Assembly: GCF_001444405.1 (NCBI RefSeq)
Contig: NZ_CP013187.1
Coordinates: 1,054,001-1,118,000, forward strand
DNA from: Pseudoalteromonas phenolica
Lineage (GTDB): Bacteria; Pseudomonadota; Gammaproteobacteria; Enterobacterales; Alteromonadaceae
Length of the DNA stretch: 64,000 nucleotides
Direction: 5' to 3'
The notes below the pieces were generated by a model, which saw only the letters and a program-made list of their open reading frames with translations, was not told where the DNA came from and did not search any database. Below, piece after piece: positions 34,040-43,948 of the stretch (positions are counted from its first letter, which is position 1; the number at the start of each line of letters is the position of its first letter). Both the position numbers and the translations under genes were made by a program.

Positions 34040-36139
34040 ATGGATTTTAAAGCAGTTTTACAAGGTTTTAATGAAAATAAAAAAGACTATGCAAAAGGGG
34101 TCGGAACGCCACTTTTAGTGCTTGCGGCTTTGGGCATGGTAATTTTGCCTTTACCTCCATTTCTTTTAGATATCTTATTCTCTTTCAATATTGCTTTGGC
34201 ACTGGTGGTATTACTCGTTACCGTTTACACCATGAAACCATTGGAATTTGGCATGTTCCCAGCGGTTCTGCTTATTGCAACTATCATGCGATTAGCCTTA
34301 AATGTTGCTAGTACTCGTGTTGTGTTACTTGAAGGTCATAATGGTGGAGATGCTGCGGGTAAGGTAATTGAAGCGTTTGGTTCAGTGGTTATTGGAGGCA
34401 ATTATGCTGTTGGCCTTGTTGTCTTCTTAATCCTCATTATTATCAACTTTGTGGTTATTACCAAGGGTGCTGGGCGTATTTCTGAAGTATCTGCGCGTTT
34501 CACACTAGATGCAATGCCAGGTAAGCAGATGGCAATTGATGCTGATTTAAATGCAGGCTTTATTAGTGCGGATGAAGCGCGTAAGCGCCGCGACGAAGTA
34601 ACACGTGAAGCAGATTTTTATGGTTCAATGGATGGTGCCAGTAAGTTCGTGAAAGGCGATGCCATAGCAGGTATTGTAATCTTAGCAATCAATATCATTG
34701 GTGGTTTATTTGTTGGTATGATCCAACACGACCTATCGTTTTCAAGAGCGATGGAAGTATACACTCTACTTACCATTGGAGATGGTCTAGTTGCACAGCT
34801 CCCTTCTTTGTTACTTTCAATTGGCACAGCAATCGTAGTTACTCGCCAAAACGAATCTCATAACATGGGCGAGCAGTTTAAAACTCAATTGGGTAATGAG
34901 AAGTCTCTCTATATTGCTGCTGGTATCTTAATCACGATGGGTTTGGTGCCGGGTATGCCACATATTGCATTTTTAAGCTTAGGTGCGCTCCTTGGTTATT
35001 TGGCTTATTACACTCAACAGCAAAAAGCGAAAGCTGATGAAGAGCAAGCGCAACAGGAAGCTAAAGGCGGAGATGTTGCAGCTAAACAACAAGATCAAAA
35101 AGAACTTGGTTGGGATGATGTTCAACCAGTCGATGTTATAGGCCTAGAAGTCGGTTACCGTTTAATTCCACTTGTAGATCAGGCGCAAGGTGGTGAGCTG
35201 TTAAGCCGCATTAAAGGTGTTCGTAAGAAGCTTTCACAAGAACTTGGCTTCTTGGTTCCGCCTGTTCACATCCGTGATAATCTTGAATTAGATCCAAATG
35301 AATATCGTATCACCTTGATGGGGGTAGGTTCAGGCAATGGTGAATTAAAGCATGGTGATGAATTAGCTATAAACCCAGGGCAAGTATTTGGCCCAATCAA
35401 TGGCGTAGCAACTACGGATCCAGCCTTTGGCTTAGAGGCAGTTTGGATTAAGCCTGAGCAAAAAGATGAAGCGCATTCATTAGGCTATACAGTAGTAGAT
35501 GCAGCGACTGTTGTCGCAACTCATATTAGCCAATTGCTAACAAATAATGCGTCATTACTACTAGGACATGAAGAAGTTCAGAATCTATTAGACATGCTTG
35601 CTAAATCCCACCCTCGACTAGTGGAAGGTTTAGTGCCTGATATTTTACCTCTTACAACAGTGGTTAAAGTACTTCAAAATCTATTGAATGAAGGGGTTGC
35701 TATTCGTGATATGCGTTCGATTGTTCAAACTCTTGTTGAATACGGTCCGCGCAGTCAAGACCCTGATGTATTAACCTCTGCAGTGCGAATTTCACTGCGT
35801 AGATTAATCGTTCAAGACGCCGTTGGCGGTGCTGATGAAATCCCTGTCATAACATTGGCACCTGAGTTGGAACAGATGTTGCATCAGTCACTTCAGAACG
35901 CGGGTGATGAAGGGGCTGGAATTGAGCCAGGCCTTGCGGAGCGACTTCAAGCATCATTAAGAGAAGCGCACCAAACGCAAGAAATGCTAGGCGACCCATC
36001 CATCCTTCTAACCTCAGGTATGTTAAGAAGTGTGCTTTCAAGGTTTGTCAAACATACGATCCCAGGTCTTCGAGTGATGTCATATCAAGAAGTACCAGAT
36101 GAAAGACAAATCAAAATTGTGAGCTCAGTTGGACAATAA
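34040..36139 (+). CDS. flhA: Flagellar export gate protein FlhA
   Basis: The 699-residue protein has eight membrane helices in its first half, including the FHIPEP region (ATIMRLALNVASTRVVLLEG; RISEVSARFTLDAMPGKQMA), and a cytoplasmic domain from about 350 that forms the nine-fold ring binding chaperones. It uses the proton gradient for export. A good sigma-54 promoter lies directly upstream. Confidence 0.96.
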   Translation: MDFKAVLQGFNENKKDYAKGVGTPLLVLAALGMVILPLPPFLLDILFSFNIALALVVLLVTVYTMKPLEFGMFPAVLLIATIMRLALNVASTRVVLLEGHNGGDAAGKVIEAFGSVVIGGNYAVGLVVFLILIIINFVVITKGAGRISEVSARFTLDAMPGKQMAIDADLNAGFISADEARKRRDEVTREADFYGSMDGASKFVKGDAIAGIVILAINIIGGLFVGMIQHDLSFSRAMEVYTLLTIGDGLVAQLPSLLLSIGTAIVVTRQNESHNMGEQFKTQLGNEKSLYIAAGILITMGLVPGMPHIAFLSLGALLGYLAYYTQQQKAKADEEQAQQEAKGGDVAAKQQDQKELGWDDVQPVDVIGLEVGYRLIPLVDQAQGGELLSRIKGVRKKLSQELGFLVPPVHIRDNLELDPNEYRITLMGVGSGNGELKHGDELAINPGQVFGPINGVATTDPAFGLEAVWIKPEQKDEAHSLGYTVVDAATVVATHISQLLTNNASLLLGHEEVQNLLDMLAKSHPRLVEGLVPDILPLTTVVKVLQNLLNEGVAIRDMRSIVQTLVEYGPRSQDPDVLTSAVRISLRRLIVQDAVGGADEIPVITLAPELEQMLHQSLQNAGDEGAGIEPGLAERLQASLREAHQTQEMLGDPSILLTSGMLRSVLSRFVKHTIPGLRVMSYQEVPDERQIKIVSSVGQ

Positions 36140-36161
36140 ATAGGAATAAAGGGGTTGTGAC

Positions 36162-37631
36162 ATGAAGATTAAACGTTTTTTCGCCAAAGATATGCGTACA
36201 GCATTAAAAGAAGTTAAAGAAGAGCTTGGTGTCGATGCTGTTATTATGTCAAACAAGAAATTGGCAGACGGTGTAGAAATTGTTGCAGCCGTGGATAACG
36301 AGAGAGCGCCAGAAAAACCTGCTGAACAGTCACAAGTAAATACTATTCCCGCTCAGTCTCAGCCTGCGCAAACTCGCTTTATTCGTCCAGAACCACAACG
36401 TGCCAAACCAGAGCCTCAAGCCCAAGTTGCAGATAGTCTACAAGCACTGTTAGACAGACAAGCACCAAAACCTCGCTCACCAGAGCTTGCGTCTATGTTT
36501 TCCCAGTCAGGAATTAATACAGATGAAGTTTTTAAACCTCGCCAAACTCCTGAAGAGCGTTTTGAGCGTCCAACCTCACCTCAAAGCTTCAGAGCAGAGC
36601 CAAAAGTAAAAAATCAACAACAGTCTCAGTCTTGGAGTTTCGATGATGACCTAGATACAGGGTTTTCTGATGACTTTGAGCCTGCGCCTAAGCAAGTAGA
36701 TGAAATGGCAACAATGAGAGAAGAGATGAATGCCATCCGCCAGCTACTTGAACATCAAGTTTCAGGCTTGATGAAGCAAGAAATGGAAAGAAGAGACCCA
36801 ACGAGAGCGTGTTTAGTTGACCGCTTGCAAGGTATGGGAGTAGATAAGGAGGTTGCCGAGCAAATGGCTTGCTTTATTCCTGACGATGTATCAAGGAAAG
36901 AAGCATGGAATTCGCTGCTGGAAATGGTAGCTAATCAGATGCATACAACAAACAATGATATACTTCGCCAAGGTGGTGTATATGCATTAGTTGGCCCAAC
37001 AGGTGTAGGTAAGACAACCACAGTCGCAAAACTTGCTGCACTAGGCGCGCAAAAGTATGGTGCTGATAAAGTTGCATTGATCACAACAGACACATATAGA
37101 ATTGGTGCTTACGAACAGCTTGCGACTTATGGCCGAATTATTGGTTGTCCGGTAAAACAAGTAAAAGATGCCAATGAATTAGCGGAAGTTTTATATCATT
37201 TACGCAATAAGCGTCTAGTATTAATAGATACGGCGGGCATGAGTCAAAGAGACATTCGTTTGACAGAGCAACTTAATACATTAATGAGAAGTGCTAGAGT
37301 CGACATTCGTAGCTATTTGGTTTTAAGTGCAACATCACAGATGCATGTACTTCAAGAAGCGGTAAGACATTTCCAAAAAGTGAATTTAAGTGGTTGTATT
37401 TTTACAAAACTTGATGAATGTCTAAGTTTAGGCGAGATTATTAGTATTGCGATTCAAAATCGTTTGCCAATAGGGTATCTTACTAACGGTCAACGAGTGC
37501 CAGAAGACATTCGTGTAGCAAATGCTCATAAAATGGTCAAAAAGGCTGAGCAATTGTATTTAAAGAGAATAAAAGCACAACATTCGCGACGTGTACCTGT
37601 AGCGTCTCAGACAGTAGGAATGTATGATTAA
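36162..37631 (+). CDS. flhF: Polar flagellum placement GTPase FlhF
   Basis: The 489-residue SRP-type GTPase begins KIKRFFAKDMRTALKEVKEE, has a long variable linker rich in P and Q (about 50-200), and the G domain with GPTGVGKTTTVAKLAA, TTDTYRIGAYEQL, DTAGMSQRD and TKLDE. FlhF marks the cell pole for flagellar assembly. It overlaps flhG by eight bases. Confidence 0.95.
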   Translation: MKIKRFFAKDMRTALKEVKEELGVDAVIMSNKKLADGVEIVAAVDNERAPEKPAEQSQVNTIPAQSQPAQTRFIRPEPQRAKPEPQAQVADSLQALLDRQAPKPRSPELASMFSQSGINTDEVFKPRQTPEERFERPTSPQSFRAEPKVKNQQQSQSWSFDDDLDTGFSDDFEPAPKQVDEMATMREEMNAIRQLLEHQVSGLMKQEMERRDPTRACLVDRLQGMGVDKEVAEQMACFIPDDVSRKEAWNSLLEMVANQMHTTNNDILRQGGVYALVGPTGVGKTTTVAKLAALGAQKYGADKVALITTDTYRIGAYEQLATYGRIIGCPVKQVKDANELAEVLYHLRNKRLVLIDTAGMSQRDIRLTEQLNTLMRSARVDIRSYLVLSATSQMHVLQEAVRHFQKVNLSGCIFTKLDECLSLGEIISIAIQNRLPIGYLTNGQRVPEDIRVANAHKMVKKAEQLYLKRIKAQHSRRVPVASQTVGMYD

Positions 37632-38484
37632 CACAGTATTAGATCAAGCAAGTGGCCTGCGTAGAATGAATCAAAATGGCAACCATGGCGTAAAAGTAAT
37701 TGCAGTAACGGGTGGAAAAGGGGGCGTTGGTAAAACCAATGTCTCGTTGAATACGGCTATTGCACTTGGTCAGCAAGGAAATAGAGTACTCGTTTTAGAT
37801 GCCGACTTAGGTTTGGCAAATTGTGACGTGATGCTTGGTTTAAGAGTAGAAAAAAACCTATCTCACGTACTATCTGGTGAGTGTGAGTTAGACGAAATTT
37901 TAGTCGAAGGGCCTGCTGGCATTAAAATTGTCCCCGCAACGTCGGGCTCTCAAAATATGGTAGAGTTGACACCAGCCGAACATGCCGGACTTATTCGTGC
38001 ATTTAGCGAATTAAATACTGAGTTTGACATTTTAATTGTCGATACCGCTGCAGGTATTTCAGATATGGTTCTCAGTTTTTCACGAGCTGCGCAAGATGTC
38101 ATGGTTGTGGTGTGTGATGAACCAACATCAATTACTGATGCCTATGCATTAATTAAAGTTCTCAGCCGTGAACATGGTGTTTATCGTTTTAAAATTGTCG
38201 CAAACATGGTTAGAAGCTTACGTGAAGGGCAAGAGCTTTTTGCTAAACTATCAAAAGTTACCGACAGATTCTTAGATGTTGCACTAGAATTAGTGGCAAC
38301 CATTCCGTTTGATGAAAATATGCGTAAATCTTCGCGCCGTCAAAAGACCATTGTTGAGTTATTTCCAAACTCACCAGCGGCTGTTGCATTTAGAGGGTTG
38401 GCGGGTAAAGCAGTTAAATGGCCAATACCACATCAACCTTCTGGCCATTTAGAGTTTTTTATTGAACAGCTAGTCAACGGGTAA
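37624..38484 (+). CDS. flhG: Flagellar number regulator FlhG (FleN)
   Basis: The 286-residue MinD/ParA-type ATPase has the deviant Walker A GGKGGVGKTN, LDADLGLANCDVMLG and a Walker B region LIVDTAAGIS. FlhG limits flagellar number by restraining FlhF and FlrA. An N-terminal segment DQASGLRRMNQ matches the part that stimulates FlhF GTPase in homologues. Confidence 0.95.
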   Translation: MINTVLDQASGLRRMNQNGNHGVKVIAVTGGKGGVGKTNVSLNTAIALGQQGNRVLVLDADLGLANCDVMLGLRVEKNLSHVLSGECELDEILVEGPAGIKIVPATSGSQNMVELTPAEHAGLIRAFSELNTEFDILIVDTAAGISDMVLSFSRAAQDVMVVVCDEPTSITDAYALIKVLSREHGVYRFKIVANMVRSLREGQELFAKLSKVTDRFLDVALELVATIPFDENMRKSSRRQKTIVELFPNSPAAVAFRGLAGKAVKWPIPHQPSGHLEFFIEQLVNG

Positions 38485-38486
38485 TT

Positions 38487-39221
38487 ATGTCGTCATCGAT
38501 GGGTAAAGCGATGGGCTATCAAACTACAGACAATCTTAACAGAGTGATAGAGCGTCATACCGGTCTCGTCAAAAAAGTGGCGTGTCATTTATTGGCGCGC
38601 TTGCCTGCAAATATTCAGTTAGATGATCTCGTTCAATCAGGCATGATTGGTTTGATCGAAGCCTCAAAAAACTTTGATGCGAGTAAGGGCGCCAGTTTTG
38701 AAACCTTTGCTGGGATTCGAATTCGAGGCGCTATGTTAGATGAAATTCGCCGTGGCGATTGGGCACCAAGAAGTGTTCATAAAAATAGTCGCATGGTATC
38801 TGAGGCGATCTCTAACCTTGAGAGTGAGCTAGGTCGAGAGCCTAAAGACACTGAAATCGCTGAAAAACTTGATATTACTCTAGATGAGTACCATCATATT
38901 CTACATGACGTTAACGCGAGTAAAATCATTGGTATTGAAGATTTAGGTGTCGATGAAGACGTAATCACTCCAGTTAACAATGATTTAGCGCTAGACAAAC
39001 CGTTCAATAACGTTAAAAATGAGCGTTTTAATGAATCGTTGGTAACAGCGATCCAATCGTTACCGGAAAGAGATGCGCTTGTCTTATCTCTTTACTATAA
39101 CGACGAAATGAATTTAAAAGAAATAGGGCAAATACTCGATGTGAGTGAATCACGAGTAAGCCAAATACATGGGCAGGCAATGATTAGGCTTAGGGCTAAA
39201 ATCAATGACTGGGTCAATTAG
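38487..39221 (+). CDS. fliA: Flagellar sigma factor FliA (sigma-28)
   Basis: The 244-residue sigma-70-family factor shows region 2 (LDDLVQSGMIGLIEA, FETFAGIRIRGAMLDEIRRGDWAPRSV), region 3 and region 4 (LPERDALVLSLYYNDEMNLKEIG, SRVSQIHGQAM). It directs late flagellar genes. No flgM or clear sigma-28 promoter was found in the window, so its targets are mostly elsewhere. Confidence 0.95.
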   Translation: MSSSMGKAMGYQTTDNLNRVIERHTGLVKKVACHLLARLPANIQLDDLVQSGMIGLIEASKNFDASKGASFETFAGIRIRGAMLDEIRRGDWAPRSVHKNSRMVSEAISNLESELGREPKDTEIAEKLDITLDEYHHILHDVNASKIIGIEDLGVDEDVITPVNNDLALDKPFNNVKNERFNESLVTAIQSLPERDALVLSLYYNDEMNLKEIGQILDVSESRVSQIHGQAMIRLRAKINDWVN

Positions 39222-39259
39222 AGTAATAATAATAGGTTCAAACCTCACTGGAGGATGTT

Positions 39260-39643
39260 TTGGATAAAAACATGAAAATTCTTGTGGTTGATGATTTTTC
39301 TACGATGAGAAGAATAATCAAAAACCTACTGAGAGACTTAGGTTTTACAAACGTACAAGAAGCAGATGATGGTAGCACAGCTTTGCCTATGCTTCAGAAT
39401 CAAGAATTTGATTTCGTAGTCACAGACTGGAACATGCCAGGCATGCAGGGTATAGATCTTCTTCGAGCTATTCGTGCAGATGACAGCCTTAAACATATAC
39501 CAGTACTTATGGTGACAGCAGAAGCGAAAAAAGAACAAATTGTTGCTGCTGCGCAAGCAGGTGTTAATGGTTATATCGTTAAGCCATTCACTGCCGGAAC
39601 ACTGAAAACAAAACTAGAAAAAGTGTTTGAACGTTTAGGCTAA
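39260..39643 (+). CDS. cheY: Chemotaxis response regulator CheY
   Basis: The 127-residue receiver has the acidic pair D11-D12, phosphoacceptor D56 in VVTDWNMPGM, T86-A-like segment MVTAEAKKE and the lysine in VKPF. It binds FliM when phosphorylated. The start is TTG at 39260: GGAGG lies seven bases before it and the resulting start MDKNMKIL is the common one in this group, while the ATG four codons later is too far from the site. Confidence 0.93.
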   Translation: MDKNMKILVVDDFSTMRRIIKNLLRDLGFTNVQEADDGSTALPMLQNQEFDFVVTDWNMPGMQGIDLLRAIRADDSLKHIPVLMVTAEAKKEQIVAAAQAGVNGYIVKPFTAGTLKTKLEKVFERLG

Positions 39644-39664
39644 ATAATTAAGAAGGAGAGGCGG

Positions 39665-40438
39665 ATGTCAGCACCTTCTGTGCCTCAAATAACACTTGAA
39701 CAAGCTAAGCAATTAGTGGCTTATCTTGAACAAGGCGAGCAAGATAAAGCAGATGAATTGATCATGGAAGCTGCGAGTAAGGAGCAATCTGAACTTTTTG
39801 CTGAAGTGGGTAAGTTGACTCGTCAGTTACACGAGTCTCTGAAAAATTTTGAGCTTGATACACGTATTGCTGATTTGACGACAGAAGCCTTACCTGATGC
39901 TAAAGAACGTTTAAATTATGTCATGGAAATGACAGAAAATGCTGCCAATAAGACGATGGACGCAGTTGAAGCAAGCTTACCACTCGCGCAACAGCTTGCA
40001 GACGATTTATCTGATATAAAACCAATTTGGGATCGCCTGATGAGACGAGACATTCAACTTGGTGAATTTAAGTCTCTTTGTCATGACTTAGATAAGTTCA
40101 TGCAAGGTTCTCAGTCTACAACTGACGAACTTCAAGGTCATATGACAAATGTTTTGATGGCCCAAGACTATCAAGATTTAACCGGTCAGGTAATTCGGCG
40201 TGTAATAGAATTAGTCAGAGAAGTTGAAGATAGTTTAATTCATTTATTAACAGTATTTGGCACGGCAGAAGAACCCCAAGCAAAACTAAAAGAAAATATT
40301 GAAGAGGTTCAGATTGCTGAAATGGATCCTGCTGATATTTCGGGACCAGAAGGCCCGATTATGAATGCAGAATCTAGAGAAGATGTCGTATCTAATCAAG
40401 ATGAGGTCGACGATTTACTGTCGAGCTTAGGCTTCTAA
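39665..40438 (+). CDS. cheZ: Chemotaxis protein phosphatase CheZ
   Basis: The 257-residue helical protein dephosphorylates CheY-P. The catalytic stretch is MAQDYQDLTGQVIRRV, and the C-terminal CheY-binding peptide is DEVDDLLSSLGF. AAGGAGAGG precedes its ATG. Confidence 0.94.
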   Translation: MSAPSVPQITLEQAKQLVAYLEQGEQDKADELIMEAASKEQSELFAEVGKLTRQLHESLKNFELDTRIADLTTEALPDAKERLNYVMEMTENAANKTMDAVEASLPLAQQLADDLSDIKPIWDRLMRRDIQLGEFKSLCHDLDKFMQGSQSTTDELQGHMTNVLMAQDYQDLTGQVIRRVIELVREVEDSLIHLLTVFGTAEEPQAKLKENIEEVQIAEMDPADISGPEGPIMNAESREDVVSNQDEVDDLLSSLGF

Positions 40439-40453
40439 TAGGAGAGTGTATAC

Positions 40454-42667
40454 ATGAGCTTTGAAGTCGATGAAGATATACTACAAGACTTTCTTGTTGA
40501 AGCTGGTGAAATATTAGAGCTGTTATCTGAGCAGCTTGTTGAGCTAGAAAATAACCCTGAAGATAAAGAATTACTGAATGCTATTTTTAGAGGTTTCCAC
40601 ACGGTAAAAGGTGGAGCAGGCTTTTTAAGCATGACCGAGCTTGTTGATGCTTGTCATGGTGCTGAAAACGTCTTCGATGTTTTAAGGCAAGGCCAGCGTT
40701 CTGTTTCTCCAGAGTTGATGGATGTCATTCTTCAATCACTCGATACCATAAACGAAATGTTCGCTCATATTCAAAACCGTGAGCAACCAGACCCTGCAGA
40801 TCCGGCACTACTCGAAACGTTGCACCAACTAAGCAAGCCAGAATCTGAGGATGAACAGATTTCAATTTCAAATGCTGAACCAGAGGCCGCTGTAGAAGAA
40901 GCACCACAAGCGGATTTATCTGCTGATGATATTCTTTTTGATATTGATACCGATGATGTAGCTGGTGAAACTACTTCAGAAAGTATTGATGAAATAACAG
41001 AAGACGAATTTGAAAGTTTGCTCGACGAGCTGCATGGTGCAGGTAAAGGTCCTGCGATTGAACAACCTTCTTCATCGCCATCTAGTATTGAAGATGGAGA
41101 CATAACCGATGATGAGTTTGACAGTTTATTAGATGAACTCCATGGTGTGGGCAGTTTCGGCGCTATTGATACGCCTTCTCAGGCAAAAGCCGAAACGACT
41201 CAGGCTGCTGCTCCTTCACAACCTTCCTCAGCATCAAGCGATGACGAAATCAATGATGAAGAGTTCGAAGCGCTATTAGATGAACTTCATGGTAAGGGGG
41301 GGGCTCCAAAGTCGTTAGAACCCGCAGAACCCCCAAAAGCAGCTCCAAGCCCACAACCAAAGAAACCAGAGCCTGTTACTGCGAAACCTGTAGCTAAGCC
41401 AAAACCTGCGCCTCAGCCAGCTAAATCTGCTCCAACACCTGCACCTGCGGCGAAAGCACAAACTGCACAGGCATCGGCTAAAAAGCCGCCTGCACCTCAA
41501 GCTGAAACAACCGTTCGTGTTGATACTAAGCGTCTAGACCAAATAATGAATATGGTTGGTGAATTAGTATTGGTAAGAAATCGCCTTGTAAGTTTAGCTA
41601 ACAACTCTAGCAGTGAAGCTATGGGTAAAGCGATTTCTAACCTTGATGTGGTTACTGCCGATTTGCAAGGTGCAGTAATGAAAACTCGAATGCAACCGAT
41701 CAAGAAAGTATTTGGTAGGTTCCCTCGTGTTGTTCGTGACTTAGCGAGAAGCTTGAAGAAAGACATTAATCTTATCCTCGAAGGTGAAGAGACAGATTTA
41801 GATAAAAATTTAGTTGAAGCACTTGCCGACCCACTTGTTCACTTAGTACGGAACTCTGTAGATCATGGTATTGAAATGCCTGATGTTCGTGAGGCATCAG
41901 GTAAACCTCGTACAGGCACAGTGACGCTCTCGGCATCTCAAGAGGGTGATCATATTCTGTTGACCATCAAAGATGATGGTGCAGGTATGGATGCTGAAAA
42001 ACTGAAAAAAATAGCCATTAATAAAGGTGTTATTGATTCAGACCAGGCAAGTCGTTTATCTGACACAGAAGCTTATAACCTCATTTTTGCACCTGGATTT
42101 TCGACCAAGGAAGAGATTTCAGATATTTCTGGTCGTGGTGTTGGGATGGACGTTGTTAAAACGAAAATCACTCAACTTAACGGTTCTGTCAATATCCAAT
42201 CAGAACTAGGTGTAGGCACTATCCTTGAGATAAAAGTGCCTCTGACACTGGCAATTTTACCAACATTAATGGTTGTAGTAGGTGAGCAAACCTTTGCTTT
42301 GCCGCTTGCAGGCGTTAGTGAAATATTCCATTTAGACTTAACAAAAACCAATGTTGTAGATGGACAGCTAACGATTATTGTTCGTGAAAAAGCAATTCCT
42401 TTATTCTATTTAGAACACTGGCTTGTAAAAGGCGCAGATAGATCAACGAAGAAAGCTGAAGGACATGTTGTAATTGTTCAAATAGGTACACAGCAGGTTG
42501 GATTTGTTGTTGACTCCCTTATTGGTCAAGAAGAAGTGGTGATAAAGCCGCTCGATGCCTTATTACAAGGTACACCAGGTATGGCTGGAGCAACAATTAC
42601 TTCTGACGGTGGGATAGCATTAATCTTGGATGTGCCAAATATGCTAAAACACTATGCAGGTAAGTAA
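40454..42667 (+). CDS. cheA: Chemotaxis histidine kinase CheA
   Basis: The 737-residue kinase has an Hpt domain with H49 in FHTVKGGAGF, a long acidic and proline-rich linker in place of an obvious P2 domain, then P3 dimerisation (from about 350), the P4 ATP site (RNSVDHGIEMP, DDGAGMD, GRGVGMDVVK) and the P5 CheW-like domain. The linker carries three copies of an F-x-x-LLDELHG motif (about 182-197, 217-232, 266-281). In Vibrio the linker region binds ParP. A run of eight G (41296-41303) lies just after the third copy. Confidence 0.95.
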   Translation: MSFEVDEDILQDFLVEAGEILELLSEQLVELENNPEDKELLNAIFRGFHTVKGGAGFLSMTELVDACHGAENVFDVLRQGQRSVSPELMDVILQSLDTINEMFAHIQNREQPDPADPALLETLHQLSKPESEDEQISISNAEPEAAVEEAPQADLSADDILFDIDTDDVAGETTSESIDEITEDEFESLLDELHGAGKGPAIEQPSSSPSSIEDGDITDDEFDSLLDELHGVGSFGAIDTPSQAKAETTQAAAPSQPSSASSDDEINDEEFEALLDELHGKGGAPKSLEPAEPPKAAPSPQPKKPEPVTAKPVAKPKPAPQPAKSAPTPAPAAKAQTAQASAKKPPAPQAETTVRVDTKRLDQIMNMVGELVLVRNRLVSLANNSSSEAMGKAISNLDVVTADLQGAVMKTRMQPIKKVFGRFPRVVRDLARSLKKDINLILEGEETDLDKNLVEALADPLVHLVRNSVDHGIEMPDVREASGKPRTGTVTLSASQEGDHILLTIKDDGAGMDAEKLKKIAINKGVIDSDQASRLSDTEAYNLIFAPGFSTKEEISDISGRGVGMDVVKTKITQLNGSVNIQSELGVGTILEIKVPLTLAILPTLMVVVGEQTFALPLAGVSEIFHLDLTKTNVVDGQLTIIVREKAIPLFYLEHWLVKGADRSTKKAEGHVVIVQIGTQQVGFVVDSLIGQEEVVIKPLDALLQGTPGMAGATITSDGGIALILDVPNMLKHYAGK

Positions 42668-42689
42668 CCTTCATTAGCAAAAAAGATTT

Positions 42690-42717
42690 AAGTGGTGCAT
42701 ACGCACCACTTTTCGTT
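42690..42717 (+). terminator. Hairpin between cheA and cheB
   Basis: A 9-base stem AAGTGGTGC/GCACCACTT with loop ATAC lies 22 bases after cheA and is followed by TTCGTTCTT. It may end or weaken transcription before cheB; no clear promoter was seen behind it. Confidence 0.6.
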
Positions 42718-42735
42718 CTTAAGAATTCATAGAGT

Positions 42736-43914
42736 ATGCCAATGGCAGTAAAAGTTTTAGTTGTAGACGATTCAAGCTTTTTTAGGCGTCGAGTCAGCGA
42801 AATTTTAGAGCAAGATAGTGATATCAAGGTAATTGACTTTGCTGTTAATGGACAAGAAGCTGTTGAAAAGGCGGCTTCACTTCGTCCAGATGTTATTACT
42901 ATGGACGTAGAAATGCCTATCTTAGACGGTATTAGTGCCGTAAAGAAAATCATGCAGGCTAACCCTACCCCAATTTTGATGTTTTCCTCACTTACTCGTG
43001 AAGGTGCAGGTGCTACTTTAGATGCGCTTGATGCTGGTGCGTTAGACTTTTTACCAAAAAAGTTCGAGGATATAGCTCGAAATAGTGAAGAAGCGATTAA
43101 ATCGTTACAAAACAAAGTAAAAGAAATTGGACGCAGAAGGTTGCCGCGTTCTGTGAGCAGTTATTCAAGGCCATCGGTTACAAAGGCGCCAACACCTCAA
43201 GCTTCTATTTCACCAAGACCTTCGACGTCGACACGAACATCGAGTGTTGCCCAACCAGATAGAAGCTTTCAAAGAACTTCTACACAGCAGGTTTCGAGTG
43301 CATCAACGCCAAGTAAGCAGTTCAAAGCTTCAGGTAAACAATATAAGCTTGTTGCAATAGGTACTTCAACGGGTGGGCCAGTTGCACTGCAAACAATTCT
43401 TACTCAATTACCTGCAAATTTTCCACATCCGATTTTGTTAATACAGCATATGCCTGCCGCTTTTACACCTGCTTTTGCAACTAGGTTGAATAGCTTGTGT
43501 AAGATTAAAGTCAAAGAAGCAGAGCATGGTGATAAATTACAACCGGGTGTTGCATATTTGGCGCCGGGTGGAAAGCAAATGCTGGTTGAGTCTAAAGGTG
43601 CAATGAAAACTCTAAGAGTCTTTGAAGATGACAGCCCACGGGTAACGTACAAACCTTGCGTTGATGTTACGTTCGCTAGTGCGGCAAAGGCTTATCAGTC
43701 AGATGTGCTTGCGATAGTTTTAACAGGCATGGGAGCCGATGGTAGAGATGGTGCTCGTTTATTAAAACAGTCTGGCGCGACGATTTGGGCGCAAGATGAG
43801 CAAACTTGTGTTGTTTATGGTATGCCTCAAGCTGTTGCAAATGCAGGCTTATCCTCTGAGAGTTTGGCTTTACATGACGTTGCCACAAGAATCAATAAAG
43901 AAATAGGTTGTTAA
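42736..43914 (+). CDS. cheB: Chemoreceptor glutamate methylesterase CheB
   Basis: The 392-residue protein has a receiver domain with phosphoacceptor D57, a serine/threonine/proline-rich linker (about 140-195), and a methylesterase domain with GTSTGGPVAL (catalytic serine), IQHMPAAFTPAFA (histidine) and GMGADGRDGA (aspartate). The partner methyltransferase cheR is not in the window. ATG at 42742 is an almost equally good start. Confidence 0.95.
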   Translation: MPMAVKVLVVDDSSFFRRRVSEILEQDSDIKVIDFAVNGQEAVEKAASLRPDVITMDVEMPILDGISAVKKIMQANPTPILMFSSLTREGAGATLDALDAGALDFLPKKFEDIARNSEEAIKSLQNKVKEIGRRRLPRSVSSYSRPSVTKAPTPQASISPRPSTSTRTSSVAQPDRSFQRTSTQQVSSASTPSKQFKASGKQYKLVAIGTSTGGPVALQTILTQLPANFPHPILLIQHMPAAFTPAFATRLNSLCKIKVKEAEHGDKLQPGVAYLAPGGKQMLVESKGAMKTLRVFEDDSPRVTYKPCVDVTFASAAKAYQSDVLAIVLTGMGADGRDGARLLKQSGATIWAQDEQTCVVYGMPQAVANAGLSSESLALHDVATRINKEIGC

Positions 43915-43948
43915 TCTATTTCTTAAAGCACTAGGAAGTAATTGTTTC

